Positions 9,489 to 17,829 of a DNA stretch of 64,000 nt are shown piece by piece (within the stretch, counting starts at the first letter, position 1; the number at the start of each line of letters is the position of its first letter). A program made the position numbers and the translations under genes. The stretch spans positions 65,822-129,821 of the forward strand of contig NZ_LMNV01000003.1 in the NCBI RefSeq assembly GCF_001423105.1, in the 5' to 3' direction. The notes under the pieces were generated by a model. That model was not told the origin of the DNA. It made no database searches and was given only the letters and a program-made list of their open reading frames with translations. The stretch comes from Frondihabitans sp. Leaf304 (GTDB taxonomy: Bacteria > Actinomycetota > Actinomycetes > Actinomycetales > Microbacteriaceae).

Positions 9489-11312
9489 ATGGACGGAACC
9501 CACGTGGAACTTCTCGAACTCCTTCTCATCCTCGCGGGGTCTCTGACGATCACGGCGTTCGCGCGCTGGCGCGGTCTGCCCGCTCCCCTGCTCGTGGTCG
9601 CCGTCGCACTGCTCGTCTCGTTCATCCCCGGGCTTCCCGACATCGAGATCGACTCCGAGGTGATCCTGACGATCATCCTTCCACCGCTGCTCTACTCGGC
9701 CTCGCTCGACGTGTCGTTCCAGAACTTCCGCCAGAGTCTCGTGCAGATCCGCCGTCTCGGCATCTTCCTGGTCATCGTGACCGCGCTCGTCGTCGGCTGG
9801 ATCGCCTACGTGCTGATCCCCGACATGACTCTGCCCGCGGCGATCCTCGTGGGGGCCGTCGTCGCCCCGCCCGACGCCGTGTCAGCCGCCTCGATCGGCC
9901 GCAAGCTCGGCCTGCCCCGCAAGATGATGGCCGTCATCTCGGGTGAGAGCCTCATCAACGACGCCGCCTCGCTCACCCTCGTTAAGGTGTTCCTCGCCAT
10001 CGTCGGCGGCGCAGCGCTCACCATCTGGCAAGACCTCGGCATCTTCGGGCTGGCGATTGGCGTCGGCGTCGCGGTCGGCCTCGTGCTCGGCATCGTCGCC
10101 CACTACCTCCGCATGCACGTCAAAGACCCGGTGGTCGAGATCGTGATCGGCCTGATCCTGCCGTTCCTCGCCTACATCTCGGCAGAGCAGCTGCAGGGCT
10201 CCGGCGTGCTCGCGGTCGTCGCCGCCGGGCTCTACGTGGGCTACAACTCGCCGAAGTCGGGCTACGCCTCACGTCTCCAGGAGCGACCCATCTGGGCCGC
10301 GGCCGACGTCACGCTCGAGGGCTTCGTCTTCGCGCTGATCGGACTGCAGCTCAGCACGGTCGTGAACGACGTCGCCGAGAGCGGCCGCAGTCTGGGCCAA
10401 AGCGTGGGAGTCGCCTTCATCGTGCTCGGGGTGGTGATCGTGGTGAGACCGATCTTCATCTTCGTCACCTACTACTGGTCGCGGGGCATCAAGTTGATCG
10501 TGCACGCGCGCTTCCGGCGGTTCCGACGAGCCCGCGTCCGGCGCATGATCTGGGGGAGGCGAGATCCGAAGCTGTCGTGGCAGCAGCTGCTCGTGCTCTC
10601 GTGGACGGGCATGCGCGGCGTGGTGACTCTCGCGGCGGCCGTGTCGATCCCCGTCATCACCGAGAGCCGTGTCGAGGTGCCCGCCCGTGACGTGATGTTC
10701 CTCATCGCGTTCGTCGTGACCGTGGGCACACTGCTTTTGCAGGGGCTCACCCTGCCCTGGGTGATCCGCCGACTCGGTGTTCAAGATCTCACGCAGGCCG
10801 AACGCGACGTCCAGGCCGAGCTCAAGCTGGTCTCCAACAGCACTCAGGAGGCCGTCGACTACCTCGACACCCGACGCGACGCCTGGGCGAAAGAGTGGGG
10901 CGACGAGTCGATCGACCGGGGCATCACCATCCTGAAGGAGCGCCTGCAGCGGCAGGACGCCGCCTTCCGGCAGGGCCTCCGCGAAGACAGCGACGCCGAA
11001 TCCGACGAGCAGGATCCCGCGGCCGAGTCGGTCGAGCCCGCTTCGCCCGAGCGCGGGGCCGACATGCGATCCACACCGCACGTCGTGATCCCCGACATCA
11101 CGCCCGATCCGACGCTGGCCCGGCCCGCCCGCAACAACGCCCGCGCCCTCGCCAGCATCCGGCGGGAGCTGCTGCAGAAACGGCGCGAGGTCGTACTGCG
11201 CGAGCGAGACAACGGCAACCTCGACGAAGAGGTCATGCGCCGAGTGCTGCTCGGACTCGACGCCGAAGAGCTCGCCATGGACACGTCGGCGGTGTCGCGC
11301 ACGAGGTCGTAG
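9489..11312 (+). CDS. Na+/H+ antiporter, CPA1 (NhaP/NHE) family
   Basis: Membrane antiporter of about 607 residues that exchanges protons for Na+ or K+ for pH and ion balance. About twelve helices fill residues 1-400. The ion-binding region shows GAVVAPPDAVSAASIGRK and ISGESLINDAASLTLV, the CPA1 'ND' motif, and a late GMRGVVTLAAAVSIP. The C-terminal 190 residues are hydrophilic, acidic and arginine-rich, probably a cytoplasmic regulatory tail. The ATG at 9489 gives MDGTHVELLELL; a GTG at 9504 is an alternative, since neither has a strong Shine-Dalgarno. The frame extends to 9405 without support. Confidence 0.92.
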   Translation: MDGTHVELLELLLILAGSLTITAFARWRGLPAPLLVVAVALLVSFIPGLPDIEIDSEVILTIILPPLLYSASLDVSFQNFRQSLVQIRRLGIFLVIVTALVVGWIAYVLIPDMTLPAAILVGAVVAPPDAVSAASIGRKLGLPRKMMAVISGESLINDAASLTLVKVFLAIVGGAALTIWQDLGIFGLAIGVGVAVGLVLGIVAHYLRMHVKDPVVEIVIGLILPFLAYISAEQLQGSGVLAVVAAGLYVGYNSPKSGYASRLQERPIWAAADVTLEGFVFALIGLQLSTVVNDVAESGRSLGQSVGVAFIVLGVVIVVRPIFIFVTYYWSRGIKLIVHARFRRFRRARVRRMIWGRRDPKLSWQQLLVLSWTGMRGVVTLAAAVSIPVITESRVEVPARDVMFLIAFVVTVGTLLLQGLTLPWVIRRLGVQDLTQAERDVQAELKLVSNSTQEAVDYLDTRRDAWAKEWGDESIDRGITILKERLQRQDAAFRQGLREDSDAESDEQDPAAESVEPASPERGADMRSTPHVVIPDITPDPTLARPARNNARALASIRRELLQKRREVVLRERDNGNLDEEVMRRVLLGLDAEELAMDTSAVSRTRS

Positions 11313-11420
11313 GCGTCACGCGCGAGATTGAAAGCGTCAGGCCGGGTCGCCTGTGGATGGCCGCGGCGGGTGTCGGCGGTCGGGGTTATCGTGGTCGGAG
11401 GCACTCAGAGAGGCGGATCA

Positions 11421-12785
11421 GTGGCTAATCGTGCAACGAGCCTGGCGCTTCGCGGCCCGTCGGCTTTTCGGCGGTGGTACGGATCCTTGCATCCGTCGCT
11501 CCAGTTGATCGGGCTGCAACTATGGCTTCCGCTCTTCTTCATCGTGATGTTCTGCCTCTGCTACGTGGCCGCCTTTCACGCGCCACACCCGCACGAGGTG
11601 CCGGTCGCCCTCGTCGATGCTCCGGCCGGGCTTCGGGCCGCCATCGAGAAGGCGCTTCCCGGCGTGCTCGACCTGCAGACGTACGCGTCACTCGACAGCG
11701 CCCGGCAGGCCGTCCTCCACGGTCATGTCGCCATCGCGTTCGATGGGTCGACCGACACCGTCTATCGCGCCACCGCCCACCAGTACCAGGTCGCCGCGCT
11801 CATTCCGGCGACACTCGAGCCGATCTTCACAGCCCAGGGCATCACCGTCACCTCGACCGACCTCGCGCCGCTTCCGGGGTGGGACGAATACGGCACGGTC
11901 TCGCTCTACCTCATGCTCTCGTGGTGCATTGGCGGCTACATGGTCGCGATGTTCATCGGCCTCATGGGCGCTCCGCTCCGCCACCGCACTCGCGTCGTCG
12001 TCATTCTGAGCGGCGGTGTGCTGATCTCGGCTATCACCAACACGCTCGCGGGGCCCGTCATCGGCGCAGTCCACGGGCACTTCGGCATGCTCTTCCTCAT
12101 CGGCTGGGGCTGGATCGTCGCGATCGGCCTCGCGGTCAACGGCTTCAGCTACTTCGCGGGCCGGTTCATCGCGCTGCCCGCCATGGTCGTGTTCATCTTC
12201 TTGTCGATGCCCTCGTCGGGTGCGGCCTACCCGTCCTGGTTCATGCCGCAGCCGTTCGCCTGGCTCAATCACGTGGTCGTCGGCTCCGGCATCACCGAGA
12301 TGCTCAAGCGCGAGCTCTACGACGTCGGGCCCGGCTTCGGCCGCGGGCTCACGATGATGGCGGCGTACGCTGTCGGCGGCGTCGTCCTGATGATCACCGG
12401 AAAGCAGTTCTGGGAGCGCCGTCGCATCCGCGCCATCCTGACGGGGAGCACCACGATGTTCCAAGACGCTCAGGCGGCGAACCGCGAGTTCTTGATCAGT
12501 GAACGCGACGAGGTGCTGGCCCGCCACGGCCTGTCGCGCAGCGATACCGGCACCATCGCGACCATTCCGGTCGACGAGCGCGCCGACTTCCAGGGCCCCG
12601 ACGACTTCGATTCCGCTCACGGGTTCGACGACCCATCGACGTCCGACCCCTTCCTCGGGTCTGTCACAGGGCTCGAGGCCGAGGCGCCCCGCACGCGGCC
12701 CGTACAGGTGGCCGCCGGCGCTCGGCGCGAACCGCCCGTTCCCCCTACCGGCGACGGGGGTTCGTCGGGCGGCGGCGTATCCTGA
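11421..12785 (+). CDS. DUF3533/ABC-2-like multi-pass membrane protein
   Basis: A 454-residue membrane protein. One helix at about residues 27-47 (QLWLPLFFIVMFCLCYVAAF) is followed by an extracytoplasmic domain of about 110 residues, then five or six helices between residues 160 and 340 and a hydrophilic 110-residue tail. The layout of a single helix, an external domain and a helix bundle resembles ABC-2/YhgE-type and DUF3533 proteins, which have been linked to export or phage adsorption; the substrate here is unknown. GTG at 11421 is chosen because AGAGG lies upstream. The next gene, a small membrane protein, starts five bases after the stop. Confidence 0.8.
   Translation: MANRATSLALRGPSAFRRWYGSLHPSLQLIGLQLWLPLFFIVMFCLCYVAAFHAPHPHEVPVALVDAPAGLRAAIEKALPGVLDLQTYASLDSARQAVLHGHVAIAFDGSTDTVYRATAHQYQVAALIPATLEPIFTAQGITVTSTDLAPLPGWDEYGTVSLYLMLSWCIGGYMVAMFIGLMGAPLRHRTRVVVILSGGVLISAITNTLAGPVIGAVHGHFGMLFLIGWGWIVAIGLAVNGFSYFAGRFIALPAMVVFIFLSMPSSGAAYPSWFMPQPFAWLNHVVVGSGITEMLKRELYDVGPGFGRGLTMMAAYAVGGVVLMITGKQFWERRRIRAILTGSTTMFQDAQAANREFLISERDEVLARHGLSRSDTGTIATIPVDERADFQGPDDFDSAHGFDDPSTSDPFLGSVTGLEAEAPRTRPVQVAAGARREPPVPPTGDGGSSGGGVS
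12778..12783 (+). promoter_or_regulatory. TATCCT -10 box inside the end of the upstream gene
   Basis: TATCCT, six bases, then the GTG at 12790. The box lies in the last codons of the DUF3533-like gene, so the small gene may have its own leaderless transcript despite the 4-base gap. Confidence 0.55.
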
Positions 12786-12789
12786 AGCG

Positions 12790-13041
12790 GTGACTCGCCT
12801 TCAGCTCCACCGCCTCTTCTTGGGGCTCGTCGTCCTGTTCATCGTGGGCGCTGTCGTGCTCTACGTGTTGTCGATCGTGCTCGCCTCCCGCGGCGGAGAC
12901 ACAGCGCGCCATTTCGACAGCTACGCGATCTTCGCCTTCATGGGCGCCGTGCTCTTCGGCATCATCGACTTCTTCGTGCGCCCGGTGATGCACGCCACGG
13001 CCGACGGCTCGCGCGACGTCGACACTCCGCTCAACGGGTAG
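12790..13041 (+). CDS. Small two-helix membrane protein
   Basis: An 83-residue protein with helices near residues 9-31 (LGLVVLFIVGAVVLYVLSIV) and 46-63 (YAIFAFMGAVLFGIIDFFV), joined by a short hydrophilic loop. It lies 4 bases downstream of the DUF3533-like gene in the same direction, so a shared role is possible. No family recognised. The GTG at 12790 has no Shine-Dalgarno but follows a TATCCT box, as leaderless starts do. Confidence 0.75.
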   Translation: MTRLQLHRLFLGLVVLFIVGAVVLYVLSIVLASRGGDTARHFDSYAIFAFMGAVLFGIIDFFVRPVMHATADGSRDVDTPLNG

Positions 13042-13057
13042 CTGTCACTGTCTGGAC

Positions 13058-13112
13058 GGGGCTCGGCGGTCGGGGCTCGGCGGTAGGGGCTCGGCGGTCG
13101 GGGCTGGCCGCC
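13058..13112. repeat. 14-bp tandem repeat (GGGGCTCGGCGGTC), 3 copies plus a degenerate fourth
   Basis: Units at 13058-13071, 13072-13085 and 13086-13099 differ by one base; a fourth, at 13100, decays into GGGGCTGGCCGCC. It lies just beyond the stop at 13041, ahead of the palindromic elements. No coding frame. Confidence 0.85.
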
Positions 13113-13114
13113 AA

Positions 13115-13188
13115 TTTGAGAGCGATCCCGGCTGAACGACCCCGCACGGCAGCAGCCCGTGTGACTCGGACTGCAAATCGCTCGCAAA
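13115..13188. repeat. Palindromic element, family III copy A
   Basis: TTTGAGAGCGAT (13115-13126) and ATCGCTCGCAAA (13177-13188) bracket a G+C-rich core containing CACGGCAGCAGCCCGTGTGA. The arms pair with one mismatch. Copy B lies at 13321-13394 in the same orientation. Confidence 0.75.
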
Positions 13189-13320
13189 ATGACCACGACG
13201 CCAGCGGCGGCTATCACTATCGAGGAGATACCCGCCCTTGGGGCCGAGCCCTGCCGATTGCGGAGAAGTGCGCTCGCGAGTCGAGCAAATGGGCCAGGAT
13301 CCGCGGATCCTCGTCGCTAA

Positions 13321-13394
13321 TTTGCGAGCGATCGCGACTACCAGACCCCACACGGCAGTAACTGGTGTGACTCGTTCGCCAAATCGCTCTCAAA
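13321..13394. repeat. Palindromic element, family III copy B
   Basis: TTTGCGAGCGAT (13321-13332) and ATCGCTCTCAAA (13383-13394) bracket a core with CACGGCAGTAACTGGTGTGA. Each outer arm pairs perfectly with the opposite arm of copy A, so A and B together form a nested palindrome over 13115-13394. The 13189-13320 spacer has no recognised feature. The whole 13042-13449 gap lies between converging genes. Confidence 0.75.
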
Positions 13395-13449
13395 TAAGCA
13401 TGGGCCGGGCTGCGGAAACCCCCGGATGCCTACATAGAGGCCGGAAAGG

Positions 13450-13755
13450 TCAGACGTCGCGCTCGGGGTAGGGGCCGCTGTCGATGATGAGGTTCGCACC
13501 GCGGACGTTGCGCGCGGCGACCTTGACGGCCTGACGGGCGAACATCGCAAGAACGCCTGCGACCCCAGCCCAGAAGATGAGGCGCCCTTCGGCGCCCAGG
13601 AGGGCTCCGGCGATGACGGCAGTCCAGACGGCGGGCCACACGAGGGCTGCTACCCAGCCGACGGGGCGAGAGACGCCGTTGTTGTTCTGAGGGGTACGGC
13701 GGTTGTCGCCCGGACGGCGGACACGGCGTGTCACCCGGCTATCGAAAACGGTCAT
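13450..13755 (-). CDS. Hypothetical membrane protein
   Basis: A 101-residue protein. A basic N-terminal 30 residues rich in arginine (SRVTRRVRRPGDNRR) are followed by two helices near 33-54 (WVAALVWPAVWTAVIAGALL) and 58-77 (LIFWAGVAGVLAMFARQAV). The C-terminus is hydrophilic. The ATG at 13755 has a good Shine-Dalgarno (GAGGGAG). Monocistronic as far as visible. No family recognised. Confidence 0.75.
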   Translation of the reverse strand: MTVFDSRVTRRVRRPGDNRRTPQNNNGVSRPVGWVAALVWPAVWTAVIAGALLGAEGRLIFWAGVAGVLAMFARQAVKVAARNVRGANLIIDSGPYPERDV

Positions 13756-13878
13756 GATGCTCCCTCAGCTGTGCTGATTTGTCACCCGACGGGTGGCAAT
13801 ACACCGAATCTACTGACTGATCAGATCGGGCGCGTCCCCCTTTCAAGGTGGCACCCATTCGGGGGAACAACCCTCAAC

Positions 13879-14394
13879 TTACGCGGGTCCGAACCGAATC
13901 GGGCGGTGCGTAGAGACAGTTGCCAGGTCGGGGCCGAAGACGAACTCGCGCGAGACGTGTCCCCCATCGAGCACTTCGGGGAGCCACCGGCGAGCGTCGT
14001 CCCACATCTGATCGAGAGGCAGATCGGACACGTCGAACCACTCGGGGTCGAGCTCGTCACTGGGGGACGGATCACCGGTCCAGCGCGTCGCGACGAAGAC
14101 CGTAGAACGCTGACTCCAGGTCGGTCGGTGCGGAAAGAGATAGCGCAGGTCTCCGCGTCGATCGAGGTCGCTCTTCTCGACGATGACGCCCGACTCCTCC
14201 TCGATCTCACGGACGATCGCGTCGAGCTCGGTCTCCCCCGCCTCGAACTTGCCACCGAGGCCGACGAAGAGGCCCTCGCCGAGGCCGCGCTTCTTGCGAC
14301 CGAGGAGCACCTGACGACGCCCACCGACCTCGCGGCAGAGGTAGGCGACGCAGACGCGGAGGAGGTCGTCGGGCACCTGGGTGGCGGCAGTCAT
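13879..14394 (-). CDS. Nudix hydrolase (MutT-like)
   Basis: A 171-residue hydrolase of nucleoside diphosphates linked to another moiety. The Nudix box is complete: GKFEAGETELDAIVREIEEE followed by SGV, with the metal-binding REIEEE. The upstream LVGLGGKFE and the sequence 'YLFPHRPTWSQRSTVFV' resemble MTH1/8-oxo-dGTP diphosphatases, so nucleotide-pool cleaning is likely, though Nudix substrates are hard to predict. The start at 14394 (MTAATQVPDDLLRVCVAYL) gives the usual N-terminal strand; the open frame upstream to 14448 would overlap the divergent promoter. Confidence 0.88.
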   Translation of the reverse strand: MTAATQVPDDLLRVCVAYLCREVGGRRQVLLGRKKRGLGEGLFVGLGGKFEAGETELDAIVREIEEESGVIVEKSDLDRRGDLRYLFPHRPTWSQRSTVFVATRWTGDPSPSDELDPEWFDVSDLPLDQMWDDARRWLPEVLDGGHVSREFVFGPDLATVSTHRPIRFGPA

Positions 14395-14413
14395 CCACCC
14401 ATCGTGCCAGGCG

Positions 14414-14419
14414 TAGCAT
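14414..14419 (+). promoter_or_regulatory. TAGCAT -10 box of a leaderless mini-ORF
   Basis: TAGCAT, six bases, then ATG at 14426, which opens a ten-codon frame rather than a full gene. Confidence 0.5.
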
Positions 14420-14425
14420 CGACGG

Positions 14426-14458
14426 ATGGTCAAGAGAGACGTCCGCATCGATGGCTGA
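14426..14458 (+). CDS. Leaderless 10-residue upstream ORF (MVKRDVRIDG)
   Basis: A mini-ORF whose ATG follows TAGCAT by six bases. Its TGA (14456-14458) falls just inside the start of the next ORF (ATG at 14451), in another frame, so ribosomes ending here could restart there. The mini-ORF also contains AAGAGAG, a weak Shine-Dalgarno for the next start. The role would be translational coupling; the peptide itself may have no function. Inference from layout only. Confidence 0.4.
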   Translation: MVKRDVRIDG

Positions 14459-14795
14459 GGGCACCACCCCCGAGCGTCCCCGATTCGCCGGGGCCGGGCG
14501 CAGCCTCGAGGTACTCCGTGCCGAGGCCCACGACGAGCTGGCGACTCTGATCGAACTCCGCTGCCGACAGGGAGAAGACCCGTGGGAGGTCATCCCCGAT
14601 CTGCCGAGCGTCGACGAGCACGTCGTGATCTCGCTCCGAGCCGATGCATTCGGGCATGCCGGATCAGGATCCCCGACCGGGCTGGGGCTCGACGCCGAAT
14701 TGGAGTTTCTGCGCGAGATCGCCCTGTGGCATCCCCCGCTCAGCCGTGCCGTCTGGTCGCTCTCCTACAGACTCGAGACAGCACCCCGTCACTAG
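14451..14795 (+). CDS. Hypothetical protein
   Basis: A 114-residue soluble acidic protein of unknown function. It contains RCRQGEDPWEVIPDLPSVDE and ELEFLREIALWHPPLSRAVW, with no membrane helix or known motif. It lies ten bases before the S9 oligopeptidase gene in the same direction and may be expressed with it. The ATG at 14451 overlaps the stop of a mini-ORF that has its own -10 box. Third-position GC is high along the frame, which supports coding. Confidence 0.6.
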   Translation: MAEGTTPERPRFAGAGRSLEVLRAEAHDELATLIELRCRQGEDPWEVIPDLPSVDEHVVISLRADAFGHAGSGSPTGLGLDAELEFLREIALWHPPLSRAVWSLSYRLETAPRH

Positions 14796-14798
14796 GCT
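14793..14798 (+). promoter_or_regulatory. TAGGCT -10 box of the oligopeptidase gene
   Basis: TAGGCT, six bases, ATG at 14805. The box overlaps the stop codon (TAG) of the preceding hypothetical gene. Confidence 0.6.
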
Positions 14799-14804
14799 TG
14801 TCGC

Positions 14805-16988
14805 ATGGCCATTGCTGATCTGCCCGAAGCCCCCCGCGCACCGAAGAAGCCCGTCACACGCAGTCATCACGGCCGCGACTTCGTCGACGACTACGAGTGG
14901 CTCCGCGAGAAAGAAAGTCCCGAGGTCATCGCGCACCTCGAGGCCGAGAACGCGTTCACCGAGCTGACGACGCGACACCTGGAGGGGCTCCGCCAGACGA
15001 TCTTCGACGAGATCAAGGGGCGCGTGCAAGAGACCGACCTCGGTGTCGCGACCCGCGAGGGGTCGTACTGGTACTACTCACGCACCGCCGAGGGCAAGCA
15101 GTACGGCATCCAGTGCCGGCTGCCGATCGACGGGCCCGACGACTGGACCCCGCCCACCATCGAAGCCGGGGTTCCGGCCGCAGGTGAGCAGGTCATCTTC
15201 GACGGCAACATCGAGGCCGAGGGCCACGACTTCTTCTCGCTCGGCAGCTTCGACGTCTCCCCCGACGGCCGACTCCTCGCGTTCGGCGTCGATCTCGAGG
15301 GCGACGAGCGCTACACCCTCAGGATCCGCGACCTCGTCACCGGAACCGACCTCCGAGACGAGATCCGCGAGACCGCACCCGGCGCCACTTTCGACGCGTC
15401 GGGCCGCTATCTCTTCTACCCCACGGTCGACGAGTCGTGGCGGCCCGATACGATCTGGCGCCACGAGGTCGGCAGCACCGGCGACGACGTCAGCATCTTC
15501 CACGAGGCCGACGACCGCTACTGGATCGGCATCGGCCTGACCCGCAGCCGTCAGTACCTGGTGGTCGAGGCGGGCTCGAAGATCACGAGCGAGACGTGGA
15601 TCCTCGACGCGTCCGACCCGACCGGCGAGTTCCGCGTCGTGTGGCCGCGCCGCGAGGGAATCGAGTACGAGGTCGACCACGCCATTGTCGACGGCAGCGA
15701 CCGACTGCTCGTCTTGCACAACGAGGGCGCGGTCGGCTTCGAGCTGGTCGACGTTCCGGCCGACGACCCCGCCTCGACGACCGACCGCCGCGTGGTGCTC
15801 CCCCACCGGGCCGATCGTCGACTCGAGTCGGTCGACGCCTTCGCCGGTCACCTCCTGATCGACTTCCGCGCCGACGGTCTCTCCCAGATCGGCATCGTGC
15901 CGCTCCCGGGCGATAACAGCGGATTCGGTGCCCTGGAGGTGCTCGAATTCGACGAAGCCCTCTTCACGGCCGGTTGGGCGGGCAACCCGGAGTTCACCCA
16001 GGCGACCGGGCGCTACGTCCTGTCGTCGTTCGTCACCCCGACGACGATCGCTGACCTCGAGGTCGCGACGGGCGAGCGTCGGATCCTGAAGCAGCAGGTG
16101 GTGCTCGGTGACTACGACGCCGCCGACTACGAGCAGAGCCGCGAGTGGGCGACAGCCGCCGACGGCACCCGCGTGCCGATCTCGCTGGTGTGGAAGCGCG
16201 ATGCGGTGACGCTCGGCACTCCGTCGCCGGTGCATCTCTACGGCTACGGCTCGTACGAGCACAGCATCGACCCTGCCTTCAGCGTCGCGCGCCTGTCGCT
16301 GCTCGACCGCGGCGTCGTCTTCGCAGTCGCGCACGTGCGCGGTGGCGGCGAGATGGGTCGCGAATGGTACGAGAACGGCAAGACGCTGACCAAGCGCAAC
16401 ACCTTCACCGACTTCGTCGCGGTCGCCGACCACCTCATCGCCGAGGGGCGGACCACGCCGGCCCAGCTCGTCGCCGAGGGCGGAAGCGCCGGCGGCCTGC
16501 TCATGGGCGCGGTGGCGAACCTGGCGCCGGATCGCTTCGCCGCGATCCTCGCCGCTGTTCCCTTCGTCGACGCCCTGACATCGATCCTCGACCCCGACCT
16601 GCCGTTGACCGTGATCGAGTGGGACGAATGGGGCGACCCGCTCCACGACCCCGAGGTCTACGACTACATGGCGACGTACACGCCCTACGAGAACGTCGCC
16701 GACGATGCCTCCGGCTACCCCAAGATCCTGGCGGTGACGAGCCTCAACGACACCCGCGTGCTCTATGTGGAGCCCGCGAAGTGGGTCGCGCGTCTGCGCG
16801 ACGCAGGAGCGCCCGCGTCGATGAAGATCGAGATGCAGGCCGGGCACGGCGGTGTCTCGGGCCGGTACGAGTCGTGGCGCGAGCGAGCGTTCGAGATCGC
16901 GTGGCTGCTCGAGGTGCTGGGGCTGGCGGGCGACGTGGCTGCCACTGACGCGGCGGTGTCTGCCGCGTCCAGTTCGTCTGGGAGCTGA
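14805..16988 (+). CDS. ptrB: S9 family peptidase, oligopeptidase B (protease II)
   Basis: A cytoplasmic serine peptidase of 727 residues, the usual length for oligopeptidase B, which cleaves short peptides after basic residues. The N-terminal half forms the beta-propeller and begins with RSHHGRDFVDDYEWLRE, typical of the S9A group. The C-terminal alpha/beta hydrolase domain carries the nucleophile in VAEGGSAGGLLMGAVAN and a terminal histidine in QAGHGGVSG. HVRGGGEMGREWYENGK is the conserved catalytic-domain entry motif. The start lies behind a TAGGCT box. The stop overlaps the ATG of the DUF1697 gene. Confidence 0.95.
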   Translation: MAIADLPEAPRAPKKPVTRSHHGRDFVDDYEWLREKESPEVIAHLEAENAFTELTTRHLEGLRQTIFDEIKGRVQETDLGVATREGSYWYYSRTAEGKQYGIQCRLPIDGPDDWTPPTIEAGVPAAGEQVIFDGNIEAEGHDFFSLGSFDVSPDGRLLAFGVDLEGDERYTLRIRDLVTGTDLRDEIRETAPGATFDASGRYLFYPTVDESWRPDTIWRHEVGSTGDDVSIFHEADDRYWIGIGLTRSRQYLVVEAGSKITSETWILDASDPTGEFRVVWPRREGIEYEVDHAIVDGSDRLLVLHNEGAVGFELVDVPADDPASTTDRRVVLPHRADRRLESVDAFAGHLLIDFRADGLSQIGIVPLPGDNSGFGALEVLEFDEALFTAGWAGNPEFTQATGRYVLSSFVTPTTIADLEVATGERRILKQQVVLGDYDAADYEQSREWATAADGTRVPISLVWKRDAVTLGTPSPVHLYGYGSYEHSIDPAFSVARLSLLDRGVVFAVAHVRGGGEMGREWYENGKTLTKRNTFTDFVAVADHLIAEGRTTPAQLVAEGGSAGGLLMGAVANLAPDRFAAILAAVPFVDALTSILDPDLPLTVIEWDEWGDPLHDPEVYDYMATYTPYENVADDASGYPKILAVTSLNDTRVLYVEPAKWVARLRDAGAPASMKIEMQAGHGGVSGRYESWRERAFEIAWLLEVLGLAGDVAATDAAVSAASSSSGS

Positions 16989-17524
16989 TGCCCGACTGGG
17001 TCGCCCTCCTCCGGGGCATCAACGTCGGCACCGCGAAGCGCGTGCCGATGGCGACCCTGCGCCAGGTGTTCGTCGATGCGGGGCATGCGGAGGTCGCGAC
17101 ACTCCTGAACAGCGGGAATGTCGTGTTTGGGGCTGCGGGAGACCCGGATCCTGAGGTTCTCCGACGGGGTGTGCGAGACGCCACCGGTGTCGACTGCGAG
17201 CTGATGGTCGTGTCGGCCGAGGCGTTCCGAGCGGTCGCCGAGGCGAACCCGCTGCGCGCCGAGGGCCGGCCCGGCAATCGGATCGCGGTGTCGTTTCCGG
17301 CCGGGGTGATCGACGTCTCGGTCGGGCGTCCCGCTGCGAGCAAGTTGATGCCCGAGGAGCTCGTCGTCACCGCCTCGGCGGTCTACCAGTGGCTGCCGGA
17401 CGGCGTGCTCGCGACGAAGGTGCCAGCCGCCTGGTGGCGTTCGCTCGGGGTGGCCGTGACGGCTCGCAACGATGCCACCGTGGAGAAGATCGTGGCGCTG
17501 CTTGACCGTCGCGCCTCTCGATGA
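16988..17524 (+). CDS. DUF1697 domain protein
   Basis: A 178-residue soluble protein. The N-terminus MPDWVALLRGINVGTAKRVP and the following TLLNSGNVVFGA are the DUF1697 signature, and the length fits the family. Function unknown. The ATG at 16988 shares its A with the TGA of the oligopeptidase gene, so the two are translationally coupled. The stop opens a 305-base gap with repeated dyads. Confidence 0.9.
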   Translation: MPDWVALLRGINVGTAKRVPMATLRQVFVDAGHAEVATLLNSGNVVFGAAGDPDPEVLRRGVRDATGVDCELMVVSAEAFRAVAEANPLRAEGRPGNRIAVSFPAGVIDVSVGRPAASKLMPEELVVTASAVYQWLPDGVLATKVPAAWWRSLGVAVTARNDATVEKIVALLDRRASR

Positions 17525-17530
17525 GGTGCT

Positions 17531-17807
17531 CCTGAAATCAGGTGTGGGCCTCCTCAACGCAGGCTTTTCGGCGGCCAGCGCGAGTAACTCAGGCTCGGCG
17601 TCGTCCTCTAGCCCTGAGACAAGGATTTCGGCAGGAGTGCTCCTGAATTCAGGAGTCTCGTCGCGCCGGCCGACTCTTGTCGGTCCTGAGTTCAGGGCCG
17701 CCAACGCTCGACTCAGGAACTCGTTCGCACATCGCGCGCAAATCAGGCCTCAAGCTTCAAGAGCCGCCTGACCTCAGGAGCGCGGCGGTGGGTTTCCCGA
17801 ACTCGGG
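17531..17807. repeat. Cluster of five 12-bp dyads, CCTGANNTCAGG type
   Basis: Perfect five-base arms with a two-base centre: CCTGAAATCAGG (17531-17542), CCTGAATTCAGG (17642-17653, widened to a 16-base palindrome at 17640-17655), CCTGAGTTCAGG (17685-17696), CCTGACCTCAGG (17767-17778) and the variant CCCGAACTCGGG (17796-17807). Half-sites (CTCAGG, ATCAGG) lie between them. They fill the 17525-17829 gap between converging genes, which has no supported ORF. They could be protein-binding sites or small hairpins. Confidence 0.7.
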
Positions 17808-17829
17808 AGCGGCACCGGCCCGCCTTCCT

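Noticed and set aside
15078..16847. Long minus-strand frame inside the oligopeptidase gene
   Set aside because: Antisense shadow; the plus frame has a complete S9 catalytic domain.
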